NCBI GenBank assembly: GCA_963921935.1
Contig: OY998181.1
Span: forward strand, 116,084,957-116,148,956
DNA from: Galeruca laticollis
Taxonomy: Eukaryota; Arthropoda; Insecta; Coleoptera; Chrysomelidae
Length of the DNA: 64,000 nt
Direction of reading: 5' to 3'
A program made the position numbers and the translations under genes. The notes below the pieces were generated by a model that was not told where the DNA came from, did no database searches, and saw only the letters and a program-made list of their open reading frames with translations. Positions 39,436 through 51,306 of the stretch are shown here, piece after piece; positions within the stretch are counted from its first letter, which is position 1; each line of letters begins with the position of its first letter.

Positions 39436-39980
39436 TTTGCCTATGTAAACTCTTAAACATCTCGTTAAACAATAATAAATTTAAATATTTAGGCTATTTA
39501 GAAAAACTTTGCAAAGCAACAAATACTATTAAATTAAAAACGTCAATTTTTTTGACAACTAACCAGAGGCGGACTGAAAAATCTTCAATATTTAAATGTG
39601 AAATAATAATTTTGATATTTGTTTAATTTATCCGTCAAAATTAATTTAAACCCAAACAAAATTAATATGGCTATGTAGCCAATGTCAATGCATTTCAAAC
39701 GAGATATCACTTGCCATGAGGTCCTATTTAAAATTATTGGCCAGAGTGGCACTGTGACGTCATTTATTACTATTTCGTCACCTGTTACCATTCGTAGAGA
39801 AGTTTACAACACTTTATTTTCACCCTCCAAATTTTATTAATGTGAGTGTAGCCGTTCAAAAGATAAGAGGGGGGAGGGGACTTTTGAATAGCACTGTATA
39901 TTGTTTATTTAGAGGAGCCAGTACATCTTCAGATTTATATAAAAACTATAGATACCATAAACTTATTTAGGTTTACATAT

Positions 39981-40371
39981 TTATGAAAACCTGCTCCTTA
40001 TTAAAAGCTGGAAGTTAATATTTAATATATTAACAACAAACTCAATTGAATGTTTAAGTTTAATGTGGGACCTCAAGTTGTCGAGTCTGGAAAAATTCTT
40101 AACACACTCTTTGCATTCATTATTTCCTGAGCCAAATGGCTTTCTTTTTCTTGAGCAAAGAATGTCTAATTTTACTAAAAGAAACAAAAAGGGTCTATAT
40201 ACTATTAAATATTTTAATATTTATTCATTGTTTGCACATTAACAAAATTACCAATGAATAAATATCTCTAATCAAATAAATCGTTTACTTACTTGGATGT
40301 TTTCTCTTCACGTGTGCTCTCAGATTGTATTCACTGGAAAATGTCTGTTTACATTCATTGCATACAGCCAT
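39981..40371 (-). CDS. Small two-exon C2H2 zinc-finger gene
   Basis: Exon 1 (40371-40293) starts MAVCNECKQTFSSEYNLRAH and ends at a consensus GTAAGT donor. A 118 bp intron (40175-40292) ends in TTTGTTTCTTTTAG. Exon 2 (40174-39981) continues in phase and stops. The spliced product is about 90 residues with two C2H2 fingers: C-X2-C-X12-H-X4-H type in both (exon 1, and CKECVKNFSRLDNLRSHIKLKH in exon 2). Fingers of this type usually bind nucleic acid. No stop or frameshift is present, unlike all the transposon genes around it. It could be a short host gene, or the end of a longer one if more 5' exons exist. The region upstream (40380-40720) is richer in GC and CpG than its surroundings. Confidence 0.65.
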
Positions 40372-41470
40372 TTCCACAATATAATAATAAATAACGTAGG
40401 TTTTCAAATGTAAATAAACCCAAAACTATACAAAGCACAACCTAATCTACCATTCCGATGCGAAATTCCGCGGTAAATACGGAGTTGTTAATACCTGCCT
40501 GTGCGAATGGTAAAGGCGAAGTTTAGGGTGGGGCCCGTAGATCCTAGCTATAACTACTGAGAAAATATTCCAACTAAACTAACAGGTACGGCTCCTAATC
40601 CAGACGGGACGCATATTTAAAAACTGCACATTGATACGAAGCCAGTAGCTAAATGCGGCGCTGCTATTTGCCGGATTTCACCGTCATTCCTTATGCGACT
40701 GCGACCGTTTTTATTCGAATACGATACATCAATTGGTTTTATGCTTTTGCTGCCATTATAGAATGACAATTACTAAATTATGTAATAATTTAGATTTAAT
40801 TAAAATTTCTATCAATATTTTTATGCAGGGTGATCCCATGGTATTAGTACATTTTTTGCAAAATGCTATTATGAAAAGTAAAATCCAATTGAAGAAAATT
40901 GACATCCCTAAGCTGTAAACAACAGCAAGGAATATTTTAAGTTCGAGTTTAAAAGACGCTAACCACACAATCCAGCCAATGGCAGCGCAGCATTTAACTA
41001 CTGGTTTCGTATCAATATGCAGCTGGGACGGGTGTAAGTTGAACGACGCTTTAACGAGTTCTCGGGCAGTAGGGAGTAGACAATTAGAAGACGCTTATAA
41101 GTTCTCGGACACAAAAATAAGTGAATTTCACACTAGTGCGATCTTCTCGAACTTAGCGATGATGATACGCTTTAATGTGAAAAAAATTTACTCGACCGAT
41201 AAATAATCATTGCTGATCATCAGTCTTTTCTGAAACAGGCCTAATATGAGTAAGTGGATTTTATGATAAACTAGTTTGACCTGTTGATGCGGGTCATCCC
41301 CCCGATTGTGTTTGTCACGCCGCGTGCGTCCCCCGTCCCACATTACTTCAGGCTTCTTGATTTTAAATGCTCATTCTGCTTTGAACTGAGAACGTGTTAG
41401 TTGTTACTTGTGTTTTAAAGAAATAAATATTAGTAAGTAAGTAGTAGAAATTGTTTAAAACAGTATACGA
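40372..41470. other. Upstream region with CpG-richer patches, no recognised gene
   Basis: Holds a GC-richer block at about 40440-40720 directly upstream of the zinc-finger gene, a possible promoter region by position only, and another at 41290-41345. A 75-codon plus-strand frame at 40979-41206 shows no recognisable domain. Confidence 0.4.
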
Positions 41471-41830
41471 TTGTGTGGTAGCATAGATGGGCACTCTATA
41501 TCAAGGAGACAAGCTGATCAGAAACAGTGGAGAGAAAAAAATTTCACAGAAATTTTTGAAAGTGAAATTAAAAAGTTTTCTCATTATAATGTGTTGTCAT
41601 ATGGAAAATATTCGGAATTGGTGGAACAAGTAGAAGGCGCAGGAAAGTCTGGAAAAAAGAAACAATTACAACATAGACGACTGAAATTATTTGGTGTGCT
41701 ACAAATTGGAGATGTGAAAAAACTAATAGCATGGATGGAAGAGAGGATAAGACATTATCTCCAGGCTAAAGAGTTTTATGATGTGATTGATGCAGCTCAT
41801 GTGCTATTATTTCCTTATAATCTATTTTAA
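41471..41830 (+). pseudogene. Fragment of KRBA2-like integrase-related protein
   Basis: About 110 residues (RRQADQKQWREKNFTEIFES, SHYNVLSYGKYSELVEQV, QHRRLKLFGVLQIGDVKKLI, FYDVIDAAH) resemble the region ahead of the integrase in proteins annotated as KRAB-A domain-containing protein 2-like, common in insects and probably transposon-derived. It ends with a stop where the zinc-binding GHGG motif would begin; the integrase core is missing. Identification is by recalled sequence pattern. Confidence 0.45.
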
Positions 41831-42087
41831 AAAGGTGTAAAGTAATAAAATGAGAAATTTCGTCCAGTTCGGCTCAATTTCGGTGTCGATGTGTTTGCCA
41901 TAGGCGTAGACCTTGAAATATTATTGTTTGTAATATTAAAATTTAAAGTAATTGCGTAAGAGGATTGGGAAACGTAAGTTCTCTGGCCTGAAGTTTTAAA
42001 ATCGAAATATTATGTAGGGATTAGTTAGGTAGTAGATTATACAGGTACGTTCTGCGTTTAACAGGTACCGTTTACCTGGGGGTCGGA

Positions 42088-43969
42088 CAGTTCGACCACG
42101 GGCCAGGTACCTGTTTTAAGGACACTGATCAGTTGGACCACGACCGCTCTTCGAGCGGATTAAGGTTGTGTTCTAATAACTAAAACAATCACTATTTACC
42201 TAACATATTATTTATTATTGAGGTGAAATTTAATACGACATAATTGTTACAAAATCTTTTTGTGATAAACAGCCATTTCTATATTCTGCTACCCTAGCTT
42301 TGATATAATCATTTTTTTCTGTGTTGCATTTTTTAGTTTTTTGGTGGAACATTTTGCGGAATTTATTTTAATATATGTTTCTGCATGAAAGTTTATAGAA
42401 GTATTCACAAAATTAAACAAACTTGGGTGAGAACTATGAAAATTAGAATTAAAATGGGAATGAAATGATTCACACGCATTTGTGGTCCTGTACATACTAT
42501 CTGTAGTACAAGCACACATACTTGAAGGAAAATTATTTTCTTCATCGATATAAGTTTCCACAATATAATCGCAAAATTTCGATGGTCTCGCATTACTAGG
42601 CATTATTGAATGAATTTCTTCAGAAAAAAAGTTTCCTGCTTCATGAGGGTCTACAAATGGAAGTCCAAAAAATAATTTAAGAAAATTGCCAATTTCTGAG
42701 TTTTTGTTCCTATATTCGGTGACTAAATCTGAATTTTGCGATACCACGATTGGCACAAATGGTATATACATCCTATAATTTTTATAATCGGCCACATTAT
42801 TGAACAAGCGTTATGAATTGCCTGGTCAAAATCAACAATGACTGTTGAAGGTTTAAATATCAGATGCAAAGTTTTACATTTTTCATTTAACAGTTGAAAT
42901 AATTTTAAATAACTTGAGCTGTTCTTGTTTGGTAATAAGCAAAACGCAACAGGTATATATAATGGCCATTTTCAAAAGCATGAACAGTAAATAATTGAAA
43001 AAAAAATAGTTCAAAACTGAAATGTTCCATCCATATATATTGTACTCACAGAGCAAAGAAAATGCCAATTTGTATAACACGAAAACACAATAACACCATT
43101 TTCTTTATCAACTACACTTAAGAATTCCTCAGCTTTATTAGTTTCTGGTTGCACGTCCAGGAGTGTGTCATACACTTCATTTTGATTTTTAGAATGTGGT
43201 GGTAAAACACTGCGACGAGCGACATATATATTCCGCCGTAAACACTCCAAATCGGAAGATATCATTTCTCCAGTAATTTTGTTATTCTGTTAAAAACAAA
43301 AATGTTAGCGATAGTTAAGTTAATGAAATAAAAAAATGAAAAAAAGATTTTTTTTAAAAACCTCGCTTTATTCAAGTGTACTCAAAAGTAAAAAATAATT
43401 TTTCGGTCAAAAATAAGAGCACAAAAATAAAAACAGATAAATAGATAAACAGACATATGAAGTTAAATAAGGCGTGGTAATAATAATAAAAAGAACAAAC
43501 CTTCAACTCCTTATGAATTAGCTTGGAGGACCTTTCTGTTATATCTTCTAGCCCCTTCCTTTTCAAAGCATTGCTAACCTGTTGCTTTTTAAGAGTACTA
43601 TCTTCCAATTAATTTCTTTATACTAAGTTGCAAGATTTGTCTATATTTTTGATAAACAACCATCGTGTGATTTGTCATCGACCTTGTCGGTTGTGTAAAT
43701 TGTTTGTTTAAATTCTTTTCTGCTGTAGGTCAACTTTTGTTTTTATATTAAATTGAATTCGACTTATTTTATTATCAAGAAAATTATATCTATATAGGGT
43801 GTTCCTAAATTTCCCTTTGCCATATTTCGTGTTTATTACACTACCCTAATGATACTGTAATTCCATTAAATCGTTTAGAAAATGAAATTTTATCCTGGTC
43901 GAACTGAAGGGTAGGCTTAACTTGACCTTTTTCAAAAAAGTATTAATACAGGTACTTGTGGTCTAACTG
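42088..43969 (-). mobile_element. MULE with inverted iteron ends
   Basis: Left flank holds CAGTTCGACCA (42088-42098) and CAGTTGGACCA (42130-42140). The right flank holds the reverse complements TGGTCGAACTG (43896-43906) and TGGTCTAACTG (43959-43969). Each set is accompanied by a CAGGTAC word. They bracket a minus-strand MULE transposase, so they are likely subterminal repeats of one element. Exact element ends and target duplication are not visible. Confidence 0.55.
42289..43608 (-). pseudogene. Second MULE transposase gene, broken
   Basis: Exon 1 from 43608 (MEDSTLKKQQVSNALKRKGL, SSKLIHKELK) ends at a GTTTGT donor near 43502. An intron with a TTTTTAACAG acceptor leads to exon 2 at 43290 (ITGEMISSDLECLRRNIYVA), in phase. 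The first catalytic Asp lies in IYMDGTFQF. After a shift, IVDFDQAIHNA carries the second. The C-terminal part 42807-42289 has GLPFVDPHEAG and TTNACESFHSHFNSNFH, typical of MULE ends. It is a different subfamily from the MULE at 31.8-36.7 kb and lacks its SWIM finger in the visible part. At least two frameshifts make it non-functional. Confidence 0.75.
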
Positions 43970-44865
43970 ACCGGTCTCCGTTTAAGTTTCTGTTAGCCTC
44001 GCCCTTGTTTGTAACTCCGTTAATCGCGATTGGACTCCCAGTCCCATATTGACAATACAGACTATTATTTTTGTTATTTTAACTGAAGTTATAATACTGT
44101 AGTAAAGCATACTATATTTTTTTTATTGGTGCCTCATTTTACATTTTTAAAGCACGCCTCAGCGTGTTTAAATCGAACTTTCAAACACGCGCGTTTTTTA
44201 AAGTTACCATGGTAACAACAACAACTCGAGAAACGTAAGTCTCAATGACAACTTTTTTATTATTGATCTGACAGCAGTACCTCGTAACGTCAAATAAAAT
44301 AAATACTATTTAGGATGGACTTTTACGAAACTTGGCTGGGCATCGAGGGTGGACTTCCATTTTTTTGTAGTAATAATATTTTATGATTTCAGAGTGCACA
44401 AATAAAAAAAATAGCGTAAAGTATTCGTGGATAACTGGTCTTTCAAACACTTGCTCTATTTCGAGCACTCCGGCTACACCGTCGCGTGTTTGAAACACCT
44501 TTTTATTCACTTATACTTTAATATAATATATGAAACTAAACTGATAGAAGTCCGTTGCAGCATGTTTAATAATGTTTCATTTTATCATAATTTAATGTAC
44601 TGCACAGCTGCATCTATAGTTTTGAATTTCTGAATTCCTACAGATGGTGAATAACTACAGAATTCTTACGGAAATATTAAGGTATTGGAAGAAAAAGTAA
44701 CAACTTGTCCAAATGAAATTTTATTATTAGTAGTACCAAAGCACGTACCGGTGGCATTCGAGAAATTAGAGAGTAATAAAACTCACCCTCTACATGGAAC
44801 TCCGGCAAACGGATCCCGGAATATCGGTTTATGATGTCTGTTTTCAAATTAATGTTGCCTATATG
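43970..44865. other. Gap without recognised genes
   Basis: Contains two patches with AAACACGCG words (44190 and 44480) in opposite orientation, possibly a small inverted-repeat remnant. I see no supported coding sequence. Confidence 0.4.
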
Positions 44866-45610
44866 CAGTGGCGTAACTAAGGGCCCGCAGGGCCCGCAGT
44901 TGCTGGGACCCCCGTAGTTTTGGGGGCCCAGGGGACACCAAGCGCTAGCGCAACGAAAAAGTACTAAGCTAAAAACTCATAATTCTACAGACCAAACCCT
45001 CAATATTTTAAATTTAATTTACTTTCAATTAGGTACTATATTTGCAAAGGCGCGGTAGATGGTAGTATGGCAGCACCCACTTCTACTACGAGATATAATT
45101 ATTATCAGTTACGCATCCCTCATCTATCTGCTAATGCTAATAAAAATTGACCTCTTTTAGGTTTTTTTGAATAAATTTTCAGTTTATTTGATACTTTAGA
45201 GATACATTACAAACACGTGGCTAGCACATTTATTTTTATCTTTATAGTTGTAAAAAATGGTTTCTCGTTTCTCGTCGCTTATTGTGTAGGCAGAGCGCTT
45301 CAGTTTTTGTTGATCAGTCATCAGTGTAGTTCCTGGTTTATAAAATAAGCTGTATTGTTAATTTGTCTTAGTTTTTTTATATAGTTTATATCTTTTGTGA
45401 AAAAAAACATTACGTAAAAAGAAATATAATTTTGTTAATATTGAATATACTGGAATACTGACTAAGTAAGTATATGGTTTTTCCTTTCTTAGTTTTGCTT
45501 GCAAACGAAACATACTTTATATTCAGTGTATTAAGTGTATGATTATAATAATTAAAATAGTGGGTAAAATAGAATATATGTTTTAAAACTAAAATTATTT
45601 GTAGGTAAAA

Positions 45611-48202
45611 ATGCAAGCAGGCCAAAGAAAAAAAAAGGTACGAAAATGGTGCATATAAACGAAGAAAACAAGAAAATGAGAAACAAAGAAGAGATGAACA
45701 ATTAACAAAAATACCAAAATGAACTAGTTTCTTTTTACAAACGAAAGATACAAGTTTAAAGGCATCAACGTCAACGTCTGAAGAGTCAATAAATGAAGAA
45801 AATTTTACCATTATAGAAATTACTGAGACTGATAAATCGGCAATTGGATTCGCTTATGATGATGATAGCATTTGTGAGGAGCATCAGTCAAGTATTAATA
45901 AAACGAGTGACATAGAATCGACTGATTATGACATGGCCTCAGAAAGCTGTATCATCGATAGTGAAATTTTAAACAAAATAATTAAAAACACAACTGCTAG
46001 TTCTAATTCTAACAAGTTGTATCCCTCCGACAAAGCCAACTTTCCCGACAGACCTACTGCAGAACAAAAAAGGTTATTAATAAGTATGGAACCTTGTCAA
46101 CCTTAAGGTCCGTTTCAAAGAGATTTAAAAAATCGTTGTTTTTCAGAAAACTATTATAAAAGTACTTCAAAGGCAGGTATTGAAGTTCAAAATATTTGGC
46201 TTTCTTACTAGCCTAAGTTAAACTTGGTATATTGTCAGCCTTGCTGGCTATTTTGTGAACGGTGGCAAGTATCGGACGGATCAGGCTGGATATCTGGCAA
46301 GGAATTTCAAAAAAAATAAGAAAACATGAAAAATCAGAGGATCACGCAAAAGCTTGCTCAGTAAATGAACAATGGAAAAAAGGCTTTACGTTAGATCGCG
46401 AGGTAGAAAAGCAGACTAAAAACGCCTGCAGTTTTTGGGCCCAGGTCATGGAAAGGCTAATAAAAATTACATTTAAAATTGCTAAAAATTCTGGTTCATT
46501 CCGAGTTAACAGAGAATCCTTCAATGATGTATATAATGGAAATTTCATTTCCGATGTAGGTTTGTTAGCTGAATATGAAGATGTTATGAAACGAGTTGTT
46601 AACTTACCAAAGGGATCTATCAAATACCTAAGTCCGCAAATCCAGAAAGAACTGATTCAACTTTTGGGCAAAAACCTTGAGCACACCCTAATTGATTCAA
46701 TATTGCGCAGTCCATTTTTTTTCCATCATTGTCGATACCACTAAAGATGTGAGTGAGGTAGATCAGCTAAGCATAGTAATTAGATATGTACAAATTGATC
46801 AAAACAAACAAATACCGATATTTAATATCGTAGAATCTTTTTTGGGCTTTTATAAAGTAACAGGCCAATCGGCCGGTGATATGTCTTCTCAAATTTTAGA
46901 TATAATTTTAAACTTAGGCTTAGACATTAAGAAATGTAGGGGGCAAGGGTACGATGGAGCTAGCACAATGAGTGGTGCTTATTCTGGAGTTCAAACTAGG
47001 ATAAAACAAATTGAAAAGACAGCTACATTTGTTCATTGCGCTGCACATAGCCTTAACCTCGTTTTCAACCACTGAATGGTGTCCAAGAAGTATCAAATTT
47101 CTCTACAGTTTTGCAAGAGCTTTATAGTTTTTTTGGTTTCAGTATTAATAGATGGGATATTTTATCAAGCATCATTGGAGAATCAGAGGTAACACTAAAA
47201 AAATTAAATCCAACTCGTTGGTCTGGACGATTATTTTCTTGTACAGCTGTTAAATTGCGCTTCTTAGATGTCATAAAGGCCTTAACAAAAATAAATTTTG
47301 AAAGTAAAAAAGCCGACGAACGTAATCAAGCTTAATCTCTTAAGAAAAAAATAGAAACCTTTAATTTCGCTATCACGCTCATTATTGTATTAACTATAAC
47401 TAATTTGGCCTCTACTAAATTACAAAAAATCGATCAAGATTTATCTAATGCTTCCAATTTATTGAAAATATGTCTAACTAATGTAACAGATCTCAGAGAG
47501 AAATTTTCGAACATGATCACAGAGGCAAAACTAACTTGTCAGAAATGGGGTATTGAGATACACATATTTTCTAATAAAAGAGCTAGAACAGTTAAAAAAC
47601 ATTATGACGAATTATCAGTAGATCATCGATTTAATAATGCTGGGGATATGTACAGAGTAAACGTTTTTTATAGGGTTGTGGATATTGTTACTCAGCAATT
47701 AAAAACTAGGTTTGAAGGAATGTTTCATGTAAGCGATAAGTTTATGTTTCTTGAACCCCAGCGCTTATCGCAACTAAATGACTTAGAAATCATAGAACAT
47801 GCTAATAAATTAAAAGAAAACTATGAGAAAGATATTAGTGAAGGATTTGCTTCACAATTAGTTCTTTTAGAAAATACTTTTAAATCCGAATTAGATTCAA
47901 TTTTTACGATAAGAGAGTTACTCAATTTAATCTTAATTGAACATGTGGAACTTAGTTCTAGTTTTACTGAAGTAATCTCCGTATTAGTTTTATTTTTGAC
48001 GTTGCCTGTTACGGTAGCCAGTGCAGAACGCTCGTTTTGAAAGATCAAACTTATAAAGAACTTTATGCGTTTCACCATGTCACAAGTTATACTAAAGGCA
48101 TTGGGGTTACTTCCCATAGAAGCTATGGAAGCTGGTAAAATGAACACGTCTGAATTAGTTCAGGCATTTGCCAACCACAAGTCCCGTAAACGAGAATTCT
48201 AG
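45611..48202 (+). pseudogene. hAT transposase of ZMYM1-like type
   Basis: Spread over several frames: a basic start (GAYKRRQENEKQRRDEQL), an acidic stretch, a TTF-type zinc finger (MEPCQP, GPFQRDLKNRCFSENYY, YCQPCWLF), then IRKHEKSEDHAKACSVNEQW, the catalytic region with FFSIIVDTTKDVSEVDQLS, QGYDGASTMSGAYSGVQTRI, VHCAAHSLNLVFN, and a C-terminal dimerisation motif LTLPVTVASAERSF. The last stop is at 48200-48202. Stops (45720, 46105, 48038) and shifts near 46260, 46740 and 47340 kill it. These proteins cut and paste the element DNA and are widespread in insects. Confidence 0.85.
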
Positions 48203-48450
48203 GTATTGATCTTTTCTTTATTTGACACAGGTTTTTTTTCTTTTTTAAATATTTTCTTGTTCAGTTATGTAAAGAATTTGTTTTGAAATACCTACCTTTT
48301 GCCATTGCTTTGTTTCTCTTCAAAATTGTGTTATCATGACAATACAATGGTAAAAAGCGACAAAAGTACCTAATAACTAATAAAGGTTTTAGTGTTTTTA
48401 AATGAAACTCAAGGTCTCTAGTTAATTCCACAATATAATACAAGTTATTG

Positions 48451-48511
48451 AAAATTCTAAAAAATTGACAATTGTTTCGATAAATCAATATCATCGTCAG
48501 AATAACAGAAG
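48451..48511 (-). ncRNA. Candidate hammerhead ribozyme (Penelope 3' UTR)
   Basis: Same motif as the copy at 58530-58590, read on the minus strand: CTGACGA core, a GATA/TATC stem, GAAAC, ACAA/TTGT and a GTC cleavage triplet. Here the sequence before the core reads TTCTGTTATT, changing one base of the unpaired stem I segment. Confidence 0.5.
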
Positions 48512-50337
48512 TTACATTTCATTTTATGCCTACCTGATGTTTAGTAGTTATTTTTGGCTAGACCAAGAAGTAACCTAACTTGTGATTGGCTTAATATATG
48601 TTTATAGAAAAAAGAAGAAGATGTGATATTACAAATATTGAAGCTTAGATATTATTAGCCCTATGGTGATATCCTGGATATAATTTTTCCAATTAAGATC
48701 AGTATAACTGTGTAATGATATAGAAAACCAGGAAAAACTATATCTGCTGATCTTTACAAATATCACTTAAGAAGACAGTTTATTAGTGGAGAATTCCCTA
48801 GATTTAACTGTTCATTGACAACTTCATATTGTGGGTTTCTTAAATGTCTTTTAATTACCAGTTCTTCAAGGAAATCCAGTTCTTGTTTCTTTTCACAAAT
48901 ATGCAGTACTTCTAGTTCTGTGTTAGGTGTCAATGAATGATTGGTGTCAAGTAGATGTTTTGCCTAGTGGGATTTATCTGGTTGTTTTAGCCTGTATGCT
49001 CGTAAGTGCTCACTGTATCGTATTTCAAAATTCCTAAGGGTCTGACCCAAATAGACAGCATTACATTCTGGACATTTGAGTTTATATATACCTGACTTAT
49101 TTAATAGTGGTATTTTTGTTTTTAGATTTAACAATTTTGTACTAACGTTACTTTCTGTTTTAAAAGAAATTGTTGTATTCGTTGCTGAAGATATTATCTT
49201 TGAAATATTATTAGAAATATTTCCTGCATATGTGATGGTTTTATAAGTTTTGATTTCATCAGCTTGTTTAGGATATATTAGTTGTAATGCCACTTTTTCC
49301 TCTTTTTTACTAATTAGCTTATTTATCATATCTAATGGATAACCGTTAGATGTTGCTATTTGTCTAATTGTATTAATCTCTCTATCAAAATTACATTTGT
49401 TCATAAGAACTGAAAAAGCTCTATGTATCATTGAATTATATGCTGCTAGTCTGTGTGACACAGGGTGGTTAGAATTGAATGGAATTGTTACATCAGTTTG
49501 TGTTAGTTTTCGGTAAATTGAATAATCAAGTACATTATTAACTCTTTGAATTTTTAAATCAAGAAAATTGATTGAGCTAATTTCTTCAATTTCTAATGTA
49601 AATTTAATTTTCGGGTGTAAATTATTGATGTGGTTGGAAAATACATCTATTTGTCGTTCACTACCCATAAAACAAGCTAATATGTCATCTACATATCTAT
49701 ACCAAAATAAAATATTTTTCGAAATATTACTTTCAAAGATCTTTCTTTCTAAATTGTCCATAAAAATGTTTGCCAAAATAGGTGATATAGGGCTTCCCAT
49801 TGGTAAACCTTCATTTTGAATATATATCTTATTGTCAAAAGTGAAATAATTCTGATTAATGCATACATCAAATAAATTAAGTATATCTGATATTATTCCT
49901 GGATTAATATTTTTATCTTCTAGTAATTTTCTAACAAGTATTAGACATTCTTTAGGGGGAATTTAAGTAAACATGTTAGTTACATCGAACGATATGAGTT
50001 TATAGTTATCTTGTAAGTGGATTGCTTTCAACTTTTTAATTAGTTCTATTGAATTTCTAATTGAGTACTGAGATTCATATCCGTAAGTATTGAGTATATT
50101 GTTGAGCTTCTTTGCCAATATATTATTAGGAGCATTAACATAAGAGACTACAGGTCTAATTGGTTTCGTTATTTTATGTAATTTAACTGTTCCATATAAT
50201 TGTGGACAATGAGGATTCTTATGTATGATAGACCTCTTTTTGTAATAATTTAAAAGATAATTTGAATTATTAACAATATCCCTTACATTATTAGAAAACT
50301 TCTTTGTTGGGTCTGCTTTAAGAACTTTTATATCGCT

Positions 50338-51306
50338 AAGAGAGAGAGAGAGATTCGTGAATGAGTTTGGGGTGGGTTGGGGTTTTCTTGGTTGGTTTGT
50401 CGTTTTCTTGATGCCGCCCTGGTATAGGATAGGTTTCCTCTTCAGGGCTGTGTTGGGGGTGTGTTGGGTGGTTTAGTGCGCGTTGACCGAGAAATTAGGT
50501 TGGGGCTTAAAAGTGTCTAGTAGAAAATTTTTTTTAAAAGTGTCTAGGAAAATTTGTTTAGAAGTGTCTAGGATGAGAGTTGTTGGGTGGGCTTTTCGCC
50601 AGAAGTTGACTGGAGGGTTGTGCAGCGTTGGGGTGAATTGGGGGTTGGTCTCTGGAAGCAGCGAAGCCCAGAAGTGTGCGGAAATGATCTGACAAAAAGT
50701 GTCTAGGATGGGAGTGTAAGTGTTGAAGACGAACCATGTATCGTTGCCGATACATGCGTTGGACTGGCTAGGTGTCAGGAATTATGAAATTGAATGTTAT
50801 TTATTTATTGATTTTGAAAATTCTTAAATGTCTCCGGGTATTTGAGAGCGAAGTATTAGGGGTACTGAAGATTTTTACTTTTTGGGTTTTTGTTTTGTGA
50901 AAGGTGTATAGGAGACATTTTTCAAAAGTGTATGGAATTTAGTATTTTGTTGAAGTTTGGTAGAAAGTAGCGGTGACGTGCCTCCGGTGATTTGGGAATG
51001 TTTTCGATGGTCGGTGGAATAATAACAATTTTAAATTTAAAAATGCGGGTGCGTCGATCGTCGGTCCATTTGGCTAGTGATTAATTCACAGAGTGTACAG
51101 GAAAATCGCAAAAACCTGCAACACTGACGTGGGTGGTGTGGGGGCGGCAATAACTATAGGGTTAGTCCAAAGTGTTGAACAAATATGGGAATGTGAATTT
51201 TTGGATTTGTTGAGATTTTATTATGATGGTTTTGGACTTGTTGCGGAGGTTGTTGAGAAGAGAATTAATGACCTAGAATGTTGTGGGAGATAGTGAGTTT
51301 CTACGA
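50338..51306 (-). other. LINE 3' UTR with repeated AGTGTCTAG words
   Basis: No reading frame. The word AAAAGTGTCTAG or a close variant recurs at about 50508, 50538, 50561 and 50696 on the plus strand, and AAAAGTGTATGG at 50921. The end next to the target site is GAGAGAGAGAGA on the plus strand. Confidence 0.7.

Noticed and set aside
45410..45811. Minus-strand 133-codon frame
   Set aside because: Low-complexity Phe/Tyr/Leu-rich translation of AT-rich DNA opposite the start of the hAT transposase.
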